Origin: Bryobacteraceae bacterium
Lineage (GTDB): Bacteria > Acidobacteriota > Terriglobia > Bryobacterales > Bryobacteraceae
Direction of reading: 5' to 3'
Assembly (NCBI GenBank): GCA_030039005.1
Contig: JASHQT010000081.1
Location: 1 to 49,786, forward strand
Length of the DNA stretch: 49,786 nucleotides
Position 1 is the stretch's first letter. Every line of letters starts with the position of its first letter. Under the pieces are notes generated by a model. The model did no database searches. It was given only the letters and a program-made list of their open reading frames with translations, and was not told where the DNA came from. Shown piece by piece: positions 25,198-34,788 of the stretch. Both the position numbers and the translations under genes were made by a program.

Positions 25198-25213
25198 CGC
25201 AGAAAGCACAGTT

Positions 25214-27118
25214 TCATGTGCGGCCGGCAAGCACGGCGCCTTGCTCCTCCGCGTTCGTGCGAGCTTCGAGCAGCCGGTCCAGCTCCTCGCGTTCCAGTGT
25301 CTCCTTGCGTATCAGCGCTTCCGAGATTCTGGCCAGCGGATCGCGATTCTTCAGCAAAATGCCCATCACGCGCGCGTACGTATCGTCCACAATGCGCTTC
25401 GATTCGCGATCGATGGTTTCGGCCGTGTGCTCGCTATAGTTGCGCTCCTCGATTTCGAACGGCGATTTCAGGAACGGCGACGCCGCCGGTCGCCCGTACG
25501 TCATCTTCCCGAGTGGATCGCTCATTCCATAGCGCGTGACCATCTGCCGCGCGAGTGCCGAGGCGCGCTCCAGATCATCCGCCGCGCCCGTAGATACCAC
25601 GCCGCCATAGTGAATCTCCTCGGCGGCACGTCCGCCCATCAGCACCGCAATCTGGTCCTCGAGTTCCGGTTCCGTCATCAGAAAGCGTTCCTGCGTGGGC
25701 AACTGCAGCGTATACCCAAGAGCGCCGATTGATCGCGGGATAATCGACACCCGGTGCAACGGGTCGGCGTGTTCCACAGACAGGGCTATCAGTGCATGGC
25801 CGGCCTCATGCACGGCCACTCGCTCCTTATCCTGGGCGGTCATCACGCGGCTCTTTTTCTCCAAACCGAGGGTCACGCGGTCGGCGGCTTGCTCCAAATC
25901 ACGTAGTTCCACGCAATCGGCGCCGCGGCGGACGGCCAACAGCGCGGCCTCATTGACGATATTGGCCAGATCGGCGCCCACCATCCCCGGAGTTCGGGCT
26001 GCGATGGTCTCCAGATTGACATCCGGGCCCACGCGGATTTTTCGCGCATGCACTTTGAGGATTTCGACGCGGTCTTTCAAATCAGGCCGATCGACGAGCA
26101 CTTGCCGGTCGAAGCGGCCTGCGCGCAGCAAAGCCGCATCCAGCACTTCGGGCGTATTGGTAGCAGCCATTATGATTACGCCATCGGAACTATCGAAGCC
26201 ATCCATCTCCGCCAGCAGTTGATTGAGAGTCTGCTCGCGCTCTTCGTTGCTGAAGCCGATGCCGCGCCCTGAGGTGCGCGACTTTCCGATCGCATCCAGT
26301 TCATCAATGAATACGATGCACGGGGCCTTTTGCTTAGCTTGTTCGAACAGGTCGCGGACGCGCGACGCACCAACTCCAACGAAAATCTCCACGAACTCGG
26401 AGCCCGACATGGAGAAGAACGAAACGCCGGCTTGACCTGCCACCGCTTTTGCCAACAACGTTTTTCCGGTTCCTGGCGGGCCGACAAGTAGGACACCCTT
26501 GGGAATGCGCCCGCCCAGCTTCTGATACTTGGCGGGCTGGCGCAGAAAGTCGACAATCTCTTCCAGCTCCACTTTGGCCTCGTCCACCCCGGCTACGTCG
26601 GCGAACGTAACGGGTACGCGCGTAGACTGGTCGTAGATCTTGGCTTGGTTTTTACCAAAGGTCAACGGGCCGCGCCCCTGCGCCATACGGCGCATCCCCA
26701 CTCCGTAAATCAGCGCAATGAAGGCGAAGGGAAGCAGCCAGGCCAGCGCGCCCCAAATCCAGGATGGCGTATCGATATGGCCCCCGAATTTCACATGTTG
26801 AGTGTCTAATTCCTTCAGGATCAGTGATTCATCGACGCCGGGCAGGCGCGTGGCTTTGATGGTCCGTTCGGAGGCCGAAAGGGGGTGGCTGGCATCGTTT
26901 TTCCGAATTCCGATCAGTTCGCGTTCAGTGATCTCGACGTCGCTCAGTTTACCCGCGCGAAGCTCGGCCAGGAACTCGCTGTAAGACATAGGCTTGGCCG
27001 CCTGGACCGAGAACAATCGGAATGTGAAGTGAAGAATCAGCAGGACCAACAGCAGGTTGATCAGGGGGAACAGCCAGCGGCTCTGTGGTTGCCGATCCAT
27101 CAGCCTCTTATGTTGCAT
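25214..27118 (-). CDS. ftsH: FtsH family ATP-dependent zinc metalloprotease
   Basis: Membrane-anchored AAA+ protease of about 634 residues. The frame opens at 27130; ATG 27118 or ATG 27100 (AAGAGG close upstream) are the likely starts. Layout: first membrane helix ([16 protein letters not shown]), a periplasmic segment of about 80 residues, second helix ([20 protein letters not shown]), then the AAA domain with [13 protein letters not shown], Walker A GPPGTGKT, Walker [13 protein letters not shown] and the SRH region ([20 protein letters not shown]). Zinc site HEAGH is near residue 435 and the distal acidic ligand is in a later helix. It degrades membrane and regulatory proteins. It is divergent from the V-ATPase operon across roughly 70-85 bp. 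Confidence 0.95.
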   Translation of the reverse strand: MQHKRLMDRQPQSRWLFPLINLLLVLLILHFTFRLFSVQAAKPMSYSEFLAELRAGKLSDVEITERELIGIRKNDASHPLSASERTIKATRLPGVDESLILKELDTQHVKFGGHIDTPSWIWGALAWLLPFAFIALIYGVGMRRMAQGRGPLTFGKNQAKIYDQSTRVPVTFADVAGVDEAKVELEEIVDFLRQPAKYQKLGGRIPKGVLLVGPPGTGKTLLAKAVAGQAGVSFFSMSGSEFVEIFVGVGASRVRDLFEQAKQKAPCIVFIDELDAIGKSRTSGRGIGFSNEEREQTLNQLLAEMDGFDSSDGVIIMAATNTPEVLDAALLRAGRFDRQVLVDRPDLKDRVEILKVHARKIRVGPDVNLETIAARTPGMVGADLANIVNEAALLAVRRGADCVELRDLEQAADRVTLGLEKKSRVMTAQDKERVAVHEAGHALIALSVEHADPLHRVSIIPRSIGALGYTLQLPTQERFLMTEPELEDQIAVLMGGRAAEEIHYGGVVSTGAADDLERASALARQMVTRYGMSDPLGKMTYGRPAASPFLKSPFEIEERNYSEHTAETIDRESKRIVDDTYARVMGILLKNRDPLARISEALIRKETLEREELDRLLEARTNAEEQGAVLAGRT

Positions 27119-27185
27119 CCGGGCCGCCACGCGATCGCGGGAAAGTGGTTACGTAGGTGCACTTTCAGGATTGGACATTCCGGTT

Positions 27186-27524
27186 ATGGCAGAAAATTCG
27201 CCCGTACAGACCACGCTTCAGCGCCTGATCGAGGCCGAACAGCAGGCCCAGGAGATTCTTAGAGCCGCTCAGGCGAAAGCGGAAGAGACGGTGGTGCAAG
27301 CCCGTGAACAAGCGCGGCAGAGCGTGGAGGCCGTGCGCACGTCGGGCCAAGGTCTGTTGCGCGCGAATTTGGCCGAGGTGGAATTACGGGGCGCAGCCGA
27401 GATGAAGCGCCGACTGGAGCAGGCTGAAGCGAAAGCGCGAGCCTTCAGTCTTCGCGCGGAGACGAATTTCTCACGTGCGGTGGATATGGTTGTGAACGCG
27501 ATCCTCAGCGGGGAGGAATTTTGA
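27186..27524 (+). CDS. V-type ATPase peripheral stalk subunit (G/H type)
   Basis: Protein of 112 residues starting at ATG 27186; earlier in-frame starts lie inside the divergent ftsH region and are rejected. It is almost entirely an Ala/Glu/Arg/Gln-rich coiled coil (LIEAEQQAQEILRAAQAKAE onward), as in AhaH/G subunits that pair with subunit E to form the peripheral stalk. It is the first gene of the operon and its stop overlaps the subunit C TTG start. Sequence alone does not distinguish it from other coiled-coil proteins; the assignment rests on position and composition. Confidence 0.7.
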   Translation: MAENSPVQTTLQRLIEAEQQAQEILRAAQAKAEETVVQAREQARQSVEAVRTSGQGLLRANLAEVELRGAAEMKRRLEQAEAKARAFSLRAETNFSRAVDMVVNAILSGEEF

Positions 27525-28477
27525 GCCTCTTCACGTTCGCGGCGGTCCAGGGCAATCTGCGCGCCAGGCTCGCGCGGCTGATTGATCAGGATACGTGGTC
27601 GCGGTTGCTGGAGGCCCAAACCACCGCCGGAGAGGATTCGCAGACTCTGCGCGGCCGGATGGCGGCTGCCTCGCGCGCGCTCGGCCGCTATCTACCGCGC
27701 TCGTCGCGCGAGCTTCTCGCCTGGTACAACCGAAGATTCGAAATCGAGAACCTGAAAACCGTGCTGCGAATCGTTCACTACCGGCTGGATCCGAAGCTGG
27801 CCGCAACATCGCTCATTAGCTTGGACTCCAGAAGACGATGGGAAACTCTAATGGAGGCGGGATCGGCCGGCGCCGTGATCGATCAGCTTCGCGATTCAAT
27901 CTATGTGCGCCCCCTCGCCAACGCGATGGAGCGCTATCAGCAGGAGCACCGCCTTTTCCATCTGGAGATCGCGCTCGATTTGTTCTATTTCCAAAGGCTC
28001 GTCCAGCTTATCGAATCGCAGCGCGGCAAGGATGCAGCGGGCGCGCGGCGATTCCTGGGTCGCTCTATCGAGATTCAGAATCTCCTTTGGGCGTATCGTT
28101 ACCGCATCTACGGCCGCATGACTCCCGAGGAGATCATCAACTACACACTGCACCGGGCATTTCACGCGGGGCTCAACATGGTGCGTCGCATCGCGCTCGG
28201 TTCTCCGCTGGCGTTAGAGGCTGGGCGGTTGGGCCTCGTAATTCCATCCGGGCTCTCCGAGATTGAGGCGTTGACGCGGGTTGAGATTTTGGGCGCGCGC
28301 GAGCTGTACCGGCGCGCAACCCAGGCGATCCACCGCCCGATGTTCGATCTGGGAGGCGTTCTCGCTTATCTTTGGCTGCTCGAATCCGAGGTTCAGGATC
28401 TCGCGATGCTGGCCGAGGGCAAGGCGATGGGGCTGAGTGGGCGCGAGATCGCGCAACGAATGGTGCGTGCCGCATGA
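27521..28477 (+). CDS. ntpC: V-type ATPase subunit C (AC39/d-like)
   Basis: Protein of 318 residues. The start is TTG 27521 with GGGAGG just upstream; the 4-base overlap with the preceding stop indicates coupling. The sequence is all-helical with Arg-rich motifs characteristic of the family (LLAWYNRRFEIENLKTVLR, YQQEHRLFHLEIALDLFYF, RRFLGRSIEIQNLLWAYRYR). In rotary V-ATPases this funnel-shaped subunit joins the central shaft (D-F) to the K ring. Its stop is overlapped by the subunit I ATG (ATGA). Confidence 0.88.
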   Translation: MSLFTFAAVQGNLRARLARLIDQDTWSRLLEAQTTAGEDSQTLRGRMAAASRALGRYLPRSSRELLAWYNRRFEIENLKTVLRIVHYRLDPKLAATSLISLDSRRRWETLMEAGSAGAVIDQLRDSIYVRPLANAMERYQQEHRLFHLEIALDLFYFQRLVQLIESQRGKDAAGARRFLGRSIEIQNLLWAYRYRIYGRMTPEEIINYTLHRAFHAGLNMVRRIALGSPLALEAGRLGLVIPSGLSEIEALTRVEILGARELYRRATQAIHRPMFDLGGVLAYLWLLESEVQDLAMLAEGKAMGLSGREIAQRMVRAA

Positions 28478-30408
28478 GCTTTCTTGCGCCAGAACCGATG
28501 GTGGAGACGAACCTGTTCGTTCTCGAACCGGACGTGGAAGCCGTGACCCTGGCTCTCGCGCGGATGGAGGTGCTGCAGGTGGAAGACAGCGTACCGGAGG
28601 GTTGGGCGCCTTCCGGCGAGTGGGCCGAATTCGCGGCCCGCTACGGCCGCCTCACCGAGCGCCTGAGCGAAATGATGCAAGCGCTGCGATTGAAGCCGGT
28701 TGAGGAATCGCTGCCCGATCTGGCGCTCCAGCCGTCCGAAGCGTTGCGGCCCAGCACAGACTGGCGCGAGATCGAGGCGCAAACCGCGCTGCTCGAAAGC
28801 ACCGTGCACGCCTGGCAGCAACGGCTGCAGGAGACCGCCGGCGAGATGGACAAGATCAAGACCGCCTCGGCATACGTCGAGATTCTTGCTCCGCTCGATG
28901 TCCCGATCGAGGATCTGCGCAAACTACAAAATCAAACCGTGATGGTGGGAATCATGCCTGCCGAAAATGTTCCTCGAGTCGCGGAGGCATTATTTCAGAT
29001 TCCGTTTCTTCTGATTCCGCTCGAAACGCATAAAGGCCGTACTTTGCTACTCACGGCCTGCTCGGCCGACAATGGCGCGATTCTCGATCGCGCGCTCAAA
29101 AGCGCGTTTTTTGAGCCGAGCGCGCTGCCCGCCGAAGCGCTCGGGAAGCCACCCGAGGCGCTCGCCGCATTGCGCGGCAAGCTGCGAGATTTGGAAAAAC
29201 GCCTCGAAGAACTGGAGCGGCAACGAGCGGAGCTGGCTTGCGAGCTCGCGAGCGATCTCACAGCATGTTTTCGGCGAGCAACCACAGGCGGCAAGATTGC
29301 CGAGGCCATTCGGCGTTTTCCGCGCCACGGCGACGTATTTTTGATTTCCGGCTGGGTTCCGGCCAGTGACGTCGATGTGGTGAAGAAAAAAGTCGAAGCC
29401 GCCGCCGGGCATCCCGTCGCGATGGAGGTCCTGAAGGCCGATCCCAACCGGCAAAGCGTCCCGAGCCTGGTGCGGACACCGCGCTGGCTTGCGCCTTTCG
29501 AGGAGTTGGTCACCACTTTCGGTCTGGCGTCTTATAACGAGCTCGACCCCACCCTGATCGTCACCGTCAGCTTTCTGGTCATGTACGGCATGATGTTCGG
29601 CGATCTGGGCCATGGACTGATGCTCTTCGGGATCGGCCTGTGGCTCAAGCATCGGCGCCTCGATTTCGGAGTCCTGGTCGCGGCCGCGGGAGCGAGCGGA
29701 ATGTTCTTTGGCCTGCTCTACGGTTCAGCGTTCGGCCAGCCGCTTTTGGGAGCGCGCTGGCTTCGACCCCTCGAAGGAATCTGGACCATCCTGATCACGG
29801 CGGTGGCGGCCGGTGCGGTGCTGATCAACATCGGCTTCGTCATGAACCTGGTCAATGCCTGGAGGGCGCGCGATTGGCCGCGCTTTTTCCTGGAGAAGAA
29901 TGGAGTGGCGGGCATCGCCCTGTATTGGACGCTGCTCGGCGGCGGCCTAGGCGCCGGATTCGGCCTCTTGCCGAAATCCGTGCTGCTCGCGATTCCCATG
30001 CTCTGCGCTGTGCTGTGGCTGCACGAGCCACTGGCCGCCTGGATCTGGCATCACGCATCCCCCCGGCTCGGCGAGGCCCTGGTCACCGGATTTTTCGAGC
30101 TATTTGAAGCCGTCACCGGATACGCGAGCAACAGCCTTTCGTTCATTCGACTGGGCGCCTTCGCCGTGGCGCACGAAGGGCTTTCGACGCTGGTCGTCAG
30201 CTATTCCACGGGACGCTGGGGATGGCTGGTGCTGCTCGTGGGAACTTTTCTCGTAGTCGGATTCGAGGGCGTGATCGTCGGCATTCAGGCCTTGCGCCTG
30301 GAATACTACGAATTCTTTGGACGGTTTTTTCAAGGCAGAGGGCAGCCGTTTCTGCCGCTATCGCTTGACACAGGAGGAAGACATGCGAATGTGGGTGTTC
30401 GGGCTTGA
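28474..30408 (+). CDS. ntpI: V-type ATPase subunit I (a-subunit)
   Basis: Protein of 644 residues. ATG 28474 overlaps the subunit C stop; the upstream in-frame extension to 28372 lies inside subunit C. Residues 1-330 are a cytoplasmic coiled-coil domain. The C-terminal half is membrane-embedded with about seven helices (VSFLVMYGMMFGDLGHG, ILITAVAAGAVLINIGFVM). Near the C-terminus, NSLSFIRLGAFAVAHEGL carries the conserved Arg helix that forms the ion half-channels against the K-ring Glu. It is the stator ion-channel subunit. Its last 26 bp overlap the subunit K start region. Confidence 0.92.
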   Translation: MSFLAPEPMVETNLFVLEPDVEAVTLALARMEVLQVEDSVPEGWAPSGEWAEFAARYGRLTERLSEMMQALRLKPVEESLPDLALQPSEALRPSTDWREIEAQTALLESTVHAWQQRLQETAGEMDKIKTASAYVEILAPLDVPIEDLRKLQNQTVMVGIMPAENVPRVAEALFQIPFLLIPLETHKGRTLLLTACSADNGAILDRALKSAFFEPSALPAEALGKPPEALAALRGKLRDLEKRLEELERQRAELACELASDLTACFRRATTGGKIAEAIRRFPRHGDVFLISGWVPASDVDVVKKKVEAAAGHPVAMEVLKADPNRQSVPSLVRTPRWLAPFEELVTTFGLASYNELDPTLIVTVSFLVMYGMMFGDLGHGLMLFGIGLWLKHRRLDFGVLVAAAGASGMFFGLLYGSAFGQPLLGARWLRPLEGIWTILITAVAAGAVLINIGFVMNLVNAWRARDWPRFFLEKNGVAGIALYWTLLGGGLGAGFGLLPKSVLLAIPMLCAVLWLHEPLAAWIWHHASPRLGEALVTGFFELFEAVTGYASNSLSFIRLGAFAVAHEGLSTLVVSYSTGRWGWLVLLVGTFLVVGFEGVIVGIQALRLEYYEFFGRFFQGRGQPFLPLSLDTGGRHANVGVRA

Positions 30409-30706
30409 AGGATTAAACGTATTGTTCGCGGCGCTAGTGCTTCTGTTCCTGGCCCAGCCGCTCCATGCTCAGGAGGCCGCGGCCGCGGTCGCGACGGCCG
30501 GCCAAAACCGCTATCTGGGAGCCGCGATTGCGACGGGCCTGGCCGCGATCGGATCGGGGGTTGCCGTTGGGATCGCAGGAGCCGCGGCCATCGGCGCGAT
30601 CGCCGAGAAGCCGGATCTCCTAGGCCGCACACTGATCTTCGTGGGACTCGCGGAAGGCATCGTGATTTACGGCCTGATCGTTTCGTTCATTATTCTGAGG
30701 GGCTAA
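30383..30706 (+). CDS. ntpK: V-type ATPase subunit K (ring proteolipid, single hairpin)
   Basis: Protein of 107 residues with ATG 30383 and a strong AGGAGG; the start lies within the end of ntpI. A signal-peptide-like N-terminus (LFAALVLLFLAQPLHAQ) precedes a two-helix Gly/Ala-rich hairpin (GAAIATGLAAIGSGVAVGI, then TLIFVGLAEGIVIYGLIVSF). E91 in GLAEG is the ion-carrying carboxylate. The ring unit is a single hairpin rather than the four-helix NtpK of Enterococcus. Sodium-type markers (a helix-1 Gln, Ser/Thr after the Glu) are not evident; Gly follows the Glu, so protons are more likely, but this is by-eye inference. Confidence 0.92.
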   Translation: MRMWVFGLEGLNVLFAALVLLFLAQPLHAQEAAAAVATAGQNRYLGAAIATGLAAIGSGVAVGIAGAAAIGAIAEKPDLLGRTLIFVGLAEGIVIYGLIVSFIILRG

Positions 30707-31008
30707 TGCCAGGGCAGAAGATTGTCGTCATCGGCGGTGAGGACGCCGTGTTCGGCCTCGGCCTGATCGGTTTGCAGGGCCGCGCGGTATCCAACGTCGA
30801 TCAAGCGCGCCAAGCCATTCGAGAGGCGACAGCCGATCCGGACTTGGGTCTCATCCTGCTGACTGAGAATCTGACAGAAGCTCGGCCGGATTCAGTGGAA
30901 GAAGCCGGAGCCCTAATCGTCGAGATTCCGGCCGCTGGGCATTCCCGGCCGTCGATCGCCTTAGAAACACGCATCGAGCAGGCCCTGGGAGTTCGATTCG
31001 AGGACTGA
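30706..31008 (+). CDS. V-type ATPase subunit F
   Basis: Protein of 100 residues that begins at the last base of the subunit K stop (TAATG) and ends in a TGATG overlap with subunit E. It has the small Rossmann-like fold of F subunits: KIVVIGGEDAVFGLGLIGLQG, LGLILLTENL, IVEIPA. Subunit F belongs to the central rotor with D. The length is typical for the family. Confidence 0.88.
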   Translation: MPGQKIVVIGGEDAVFGLGLIGLQGRAVSNVDQARQAIREATADPDLGLILLTENLTEARPDSVEEAGALIVEIPAAGHSRPSIALETRIEQALGVRFED

Positions 31009-31625
31009 TGACCGCTATCTTGGGAGATCCCGAAGCGTTGATTGCCGAAGTTGGCCGTCGCGCGCATCAGAAGGCGGTCGAGATCGCTGAAGACGCGCGC
31101 CGCCGCTCGGCTGCGATTGTGGAGGGCGCAAAACAAGAGAGTGAAACCGTGCGGCGTCAGGCCGCTGAAGATGCTGAGCGCCAAGCGGCCGCGTCCTTGC
31201 GACGACATTTCGCGCGGGCCGAACTGGAGGCACAACGGCGTTTCATCGAACTGCGGGAGGAGCCGATCGAGCGCGCCTGGCATGCCGCCGAGGAGCGGCT
31301 GCGCGATCTGGCGAAGCAGCCGGATTATCTGGAGTTTCTCCAGCGCATGGCGGTCCGCGCATCGGGGGAGCTGCACGCGAGCGAGGTGGTACTCAACGGC
31401 GATTGCACGGTTCACAGCCTGCTCACAGACGCAGTGCTGGATGGGTGGTCCAAAGAAGCGGGCGTGAAGTTTCGACGTGCGCCGGCGCCGTCGGATGCGT
31501 GGGGCGGCTTGGTTGCGACCAATGGCCGCATGCGCATGGACTTGAGCTTCGGGACACGCCTGGCCTTGGCACGTGCGCGCCTACGCGAACGCGTCTTCAA
31601 CATCCTGAATGAGGAGCCGTCATGA
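31008..31625 (+). CDS. ntpE: V-type ATPase subunit E
   Basis: Protein of 205 residues with start and stop both overlapping neighbours (TGATG, ATGA). The N-terminal 110 residues form a charged coiled coil (KAVEIAEDARRRSAAIVEG and onward). The C-terminal part is the globular domain that caps the peripheral stalk (WGGLVATNGRMRMDLSFGTR, LRERVFNIL). It partners the G/H-type subunit encoded first in the operon to form the stator stalk. Confidence 0.87.
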   Translation: MTAILGDPEALIAEVGRRAHQKAVEIAEDARRRSAAIVEGAKQESETVRRQAAEDAERQAAASLRRHFARAELEAQRRFIELREEPIERAWHAAEERLRDLAKQPDYLEFLQRMAVRASGELHASEVVLNGDCTVHSLLTDAVLDGWSKEAGVKFRRAPAPSDAWGGLVATNGRMRMDLSFGTRLALARARLRERVFNILNEEPS

Positions 31626-33400
31626 CGGAAGCGGGAAAGCTCACTTCCATCAGTGGCCCGGTGGTGAAGGCGCGGGTGACTGGCGAGCTCAGCGTGCTGG
31701 AGCAGGTGCACGTGGGGAACGCTCGTCTGACGGGCGAAGTGATCGCTCTCCAACACGACGTCGCGACCATCCAGGTGTACGAGGACACCAACGGCCTGCG
31801 GCCTGGCGAGCCGCTGTTCGGCTCCGGTTCGCCGCTGTCCGTTCTCCTCGGTCCGGGGCTGCTCGCCAACACCTACGATGGCCTGCAGCGCCCGCTCGCC
31901 ACCTTGCGGGACGAACACGGAATTTATCTCACGCGCGGCTCGGAAGCTAAAGCGCTGCCCGCGAAGAAGTGGACATTCACTCCGCAAGCCAAGGCCGGCG
32001 AGGTCGTGCGCGGCGGTGAGATCGTTGGAACCGTTCCGGAGACTGCGCTAATCCAGCACCGCATTCTGGTGCCGCCGCATTTGGAAGGAAAGATAGCCGA
32101 CGTCGCGCCCGAAGGCGAGTACGCGGTCGAGGATCGCATCGCAACCATCGAGACCTCGGGCGGTTTGCGGCCCATCGCACTAGCCCAGCGCTGGCCCATT
32201 CGATCCGAGCGGCCAGTCACGGAACGGCTGGAGCCATCGCGCCCCCTCGTCACCGGGCAACGCGTCATCGACACCTTCGCTCCCATAGCAAAGGGCGGAA
32301 CAGCGGCCATGCCGGGGCCGTTTGGGGCGGGCAAAACCATCCTGCAACACGCACTGGCCAAATGGTGCGACGCGGACGTCATCGTGTATGTCGGCTGCGG
32401 CGAGCGCGGCAACGAGATGGCCGAGGTGCTGGACGAATTTCCGCGCCTCGTCGATCCGAAGAGCGGCCGGCCGCTCATGGAGCGCACCGTCCTGATCGCG
32501 AACACATCGAATATGCCGGTGGCGGCGCGCGAAGCGAGCATTTACTGCGCCACCACCATCGCCGAGTATTATCGCGATCAAGGTTATGACGTAGCCCTGA
32601 TGGCGGATTCCACCAGCCGATGGGCGGAAGCGCTGCGCGAAATCGCGGGGCGTTTGGAAGAAATGCCTGCCGAGGAAGGATTCCCCGCTTATCTGCCTAG
32701 CCGGATCGCGGCGTTCTATGAACGAGCCGGCCGCGTGCGAACGCTCGGCGGAAAGGAGGGGTCGGTCAGCATGGTGGGAGCCATCAGCCCTCCCGGTGGC
32801 GATTTTACCGAGCCGGTCACACAACACACGCAACGCTACACACGCGCGTTTTGGGCGCTCGATCGCGCGCTCGCTAATGCGCGGCATTATCCGGCGATCA
32901 ATTGGCAGACCAGTTACAGCCTGTATTCGGACGATGTCGCCGCCTGGTGGGCGAGCCGGACTGCTGCGGACTGGCAGGCGCTGCGCGGAACCGCGTCGCA
33001 AATCCTGGAGCGGGCCGAGCGGCTGGAACAACTGGTGCGTCTGGTGGGCGCCCAGGCGCTGCCGGAGGGACAGCGCTGGAATCTGGAAGCAGCGCGCCTC
33101 TTAAAGGAAGGTTTCCTGCAGCAAAGCGCGCTTCATCCGATTGACGCCTATTGCGTTCCGGCCAAGCAGATGGCGATGCTGCGGCTCTTCGTCGAGCTGT
33201 ATCAGGCGGGCCAGCAGGCGATCGAATCAGGAGCAACGCTCGCACGCGTGCTCCAGCTCCTCAATGTTCACCGTCTCATACGGGTCAAGGAGGCTGTGCC
33301 CAACGATCAGGTAGATCAGATCGCGACGCTACTGGCGGAACTGAAAGCAAGCCTCGCAGCGCTCGCACCCGCCGGGCTTGCAAGCGGAGGGAGCAGGTGA
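31622..33400 (+). CDS. ntpA: V-type ATPase catalytic subunit A
   Basis: Catalytic subunit of 592 residues, ATGA-coupled to subunit E. It has the beta-barrel start (SISGPVVKARV), the non-homologous insertion typical of A subunits (residues about 110-190), the P-loop GPFGAGKT (about 231-238), the catalytic GERGNEM, the Walker B region ALMADSTSRWAEALREI and EGFPAYLPSRIAAFYERAG. All residues needed for ATP hydrolysis or synthesis are visible. The C-terminal helical domain is full length. Confidence 0.96.
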   Translation: MTEAGKLTSISGPVVKARVTGELSVLEQVHVGNARLTGEVIALQHDVATIQVYEDTNGLRPGEPLFGSGSPLSVLLGPGLLANTYDGLQRPLATLRDEHGIYLTRGSEAKALPAKKWTFTPQAKAGEVVRGGEIVGTVPETALIQHRILVPPHLEGKIADVAPEGEYAVEDRIATIETSGGLRPIALAQRWPIRSERPVTERLEPSRPLVTGQRVIDTFAPIAKGGTAAMPGPFGAGKTILQHALAKWCDADVIVYVGCGERGNEMAEVLDEFPRLVDPKSGRPLMERTVLIANTSNMPVAAREASIYCATTIAEYYRDQGYDVALMADSTSRWAEALREIAGRLEEMPAEEGFPAYLPSRIAAFYERAGRVRTLGGKEGSVSMVGAISPPGGDFTEPVTQHTQRYTRAFWALDRALANARHYPAINWQTSYSLYSDDVAAWWASRTAADWQALRGTASQILERAERLEQLVRLVGAQALPEGQRWNLEAARLLKEGFLQQSALHPIDAYCVPAKQMAMLRLFVELYQAGQQAIESGATLARVLQLLNVHRLIRVKEAVPNDQVDQIATLLAELKASLAALAPAGLASGGSR

Positions 33401-34788
33401 TGCGCGAATATCTCGGTGCGGATCGAATTGAAGGCCCCCTGGTGATGGCCGAAGGCTACGGCGCGGCCGCCTATGGCGAGCTGGTGGAAGTGCACGGCGG
33501 TGACGGTGTGCGATTGGGCCAGGTACTGAACACCGGGGAGAATCAGGTGATCGCCGAACTGTGGAGCGACGCGGCAGGTCTCGATCCGCACGAAGTGCTC
33601 TTACGCTTTCAGGGCGAGACTTTTCACACGCCGGTATCGCGCGAGATGTTGGGCCGTGTCTTCGACGGCTTGGGGCGGCCGCGCGACGGGCTGCCTCCGC
33701 CGATGGCCGAGCGCCGCGTGGATATTCACGGCGCGCCTCTGAATCCTACGGCGCGGGCAAATCCGCGGCATTACATCGAGACGGGGATTTCCGCGATTGA
33801 CGGGATGAACACCATCGTACGCGGTCAAAAGCTGCCCATATTCTCCGGCGCGGGTCTTCCGCACAACGAACTGGCGGCCCAAATCGCGTTGCAGGCGCGC
33901 ATTTCCGAGCAGGCCGAGTCCTTCGCGGTGGTGTTCGTGGCGTTGGGCGTATCGCACGACGTCGCCGACTACTTCCAGCAGCGTTTCGAAGAATCGGGGC
34001 TGCTGGCGCGAACCGCGGTTTTCTTGAACCTGGCCGATGAATCGCCGCTCGAACGCATGGTGACCCCGCGAATCGCGCTCAGCTTGGCCGAGTATCTGGC
34101 GTTCGAACTTGGATTTCACGTGCTGGTCCTGATGACCGACATCACGAATTACGCCGAGGCTTTGCGCGAGATCTCGTCGCGCCGCAATGAGGTGCCCGGG
34201 CGAAAAGCTTATCCCGGTTATCTCTATTCGGATCTCGCGGAAATTTTTGAGCGCTGCGGGCGCGTGTCGGGGCGCCCCGGATCCGTCACACAGATTCCGA
34301 TTCTCACCATGCCTAGCGACGATATCACGCATCCGGTGCCGGATCTGACGGGCTACATCACCGAAGGCCAGATCGTCTTGAGCCGCGCGCTGCATCGAGA
34401 GGGTATCTATCCGCCGATTGATGTGCTGCCTTCGCTCTCACGCCTGATGAAGAACGGAATCGGCGAAGGGCACACGCGTGCCGATCACCCCAGTTGGGCC
34501 GCGCAGCTCTATGCCTCCTACGCAAGAGTGCAGGAGATCCGGGCGATTTCTGTAGTCATTGGCGAGACGGCGCTCACGCCCGTCGACCGGGCTTATCTCG
34601 AATTCGGCCGGGCCTTTGAGAATCGGTTTCTCGCGCAGGGGGCGCATCAGGCGAGGTCGATCCAGGAAACGCTGGAAACCGGCTGGGAGATCCTTTCGCT
34701 GCTGCCCGCGAGCGAGCTGACGCGGATCAGCGAAGAGAATCTGGAGCTGCATTATTCGGGAAAACTGGACGGAGTTCACAATGATTGA
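33400..34788 (+). CDS. ntpB: V-type ATPase regulatory subunit B
   Basis: Non-catalytic nucleotide-binding subunit of 462 residues. ATG 33400 overlaps the subunit A stop (TGATG); the open frame to 33151 lies within ntpA. There is no P-loop: the equivalent reads FSGAGLPHNELAAQI, as expected for B. Other hallmarks are YIETGISAIDGMNTIVRGQKLP, HVLVLMTDITNYAEALREIS, GYLYSDLAEIFERCGRV and TGYITEGQIVLSR. It alternates with A in the hexamer. Confidence 0.96.
   Translation: MREYLGADRIEGPLVMAEGYGAAAYGELVEVHGGDGVRLGQVLNTGENQVIAELWSDAAGLDPHEVLLRFQGETFHTPVSREMLGRVFDGLGRPRDGLPPPMAERRVDIHGAPLNPTARANPRHYIETGISAIDGMNTIVRGQKLPIFSGAGLPHNELAAQIALQARISEQAESFAVVFVALGVSHDVADYFQQRFEESGLLARTAVFLNLADESPLERMVTPRIALSLAEYLAFELGFHVLVLMTDITNYAEALREISSRRNEVPGRKAYPGYLYSDLAEIFERCGRVSGRPGSVTQIPILTMPSDDITHPVPDLTGYITEGQIVLSRALHREGIYPPIDVLPSLSRLMKNGIGEGHTRADHPSWAAQLYASYARVQEIRAISVVIGETALTPVDRAYLEFGRAFENRFLAQGAHQARSIQETLETGWEILSLLPASELTRISEENLELHYSGKLDGVHND

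Noticed and set aside
24950..25213. ops/JUMPstart element for RfaH-type loading
   Set aside because: No GGCGGTAGC or close variant is visible on either strand of the leader.
32180..33031. 283-codon minus-strand open frame in ntpA
   Set aside because: Opposite the P-loop and catalytic region of V-ATPase subunit A.
33151..33399. N-terminal extension of V-ATPase subunit B
   Set aside because: Lies within ntpA; ATG 33400 with TGATG overlap fits the operon pattern and family length.
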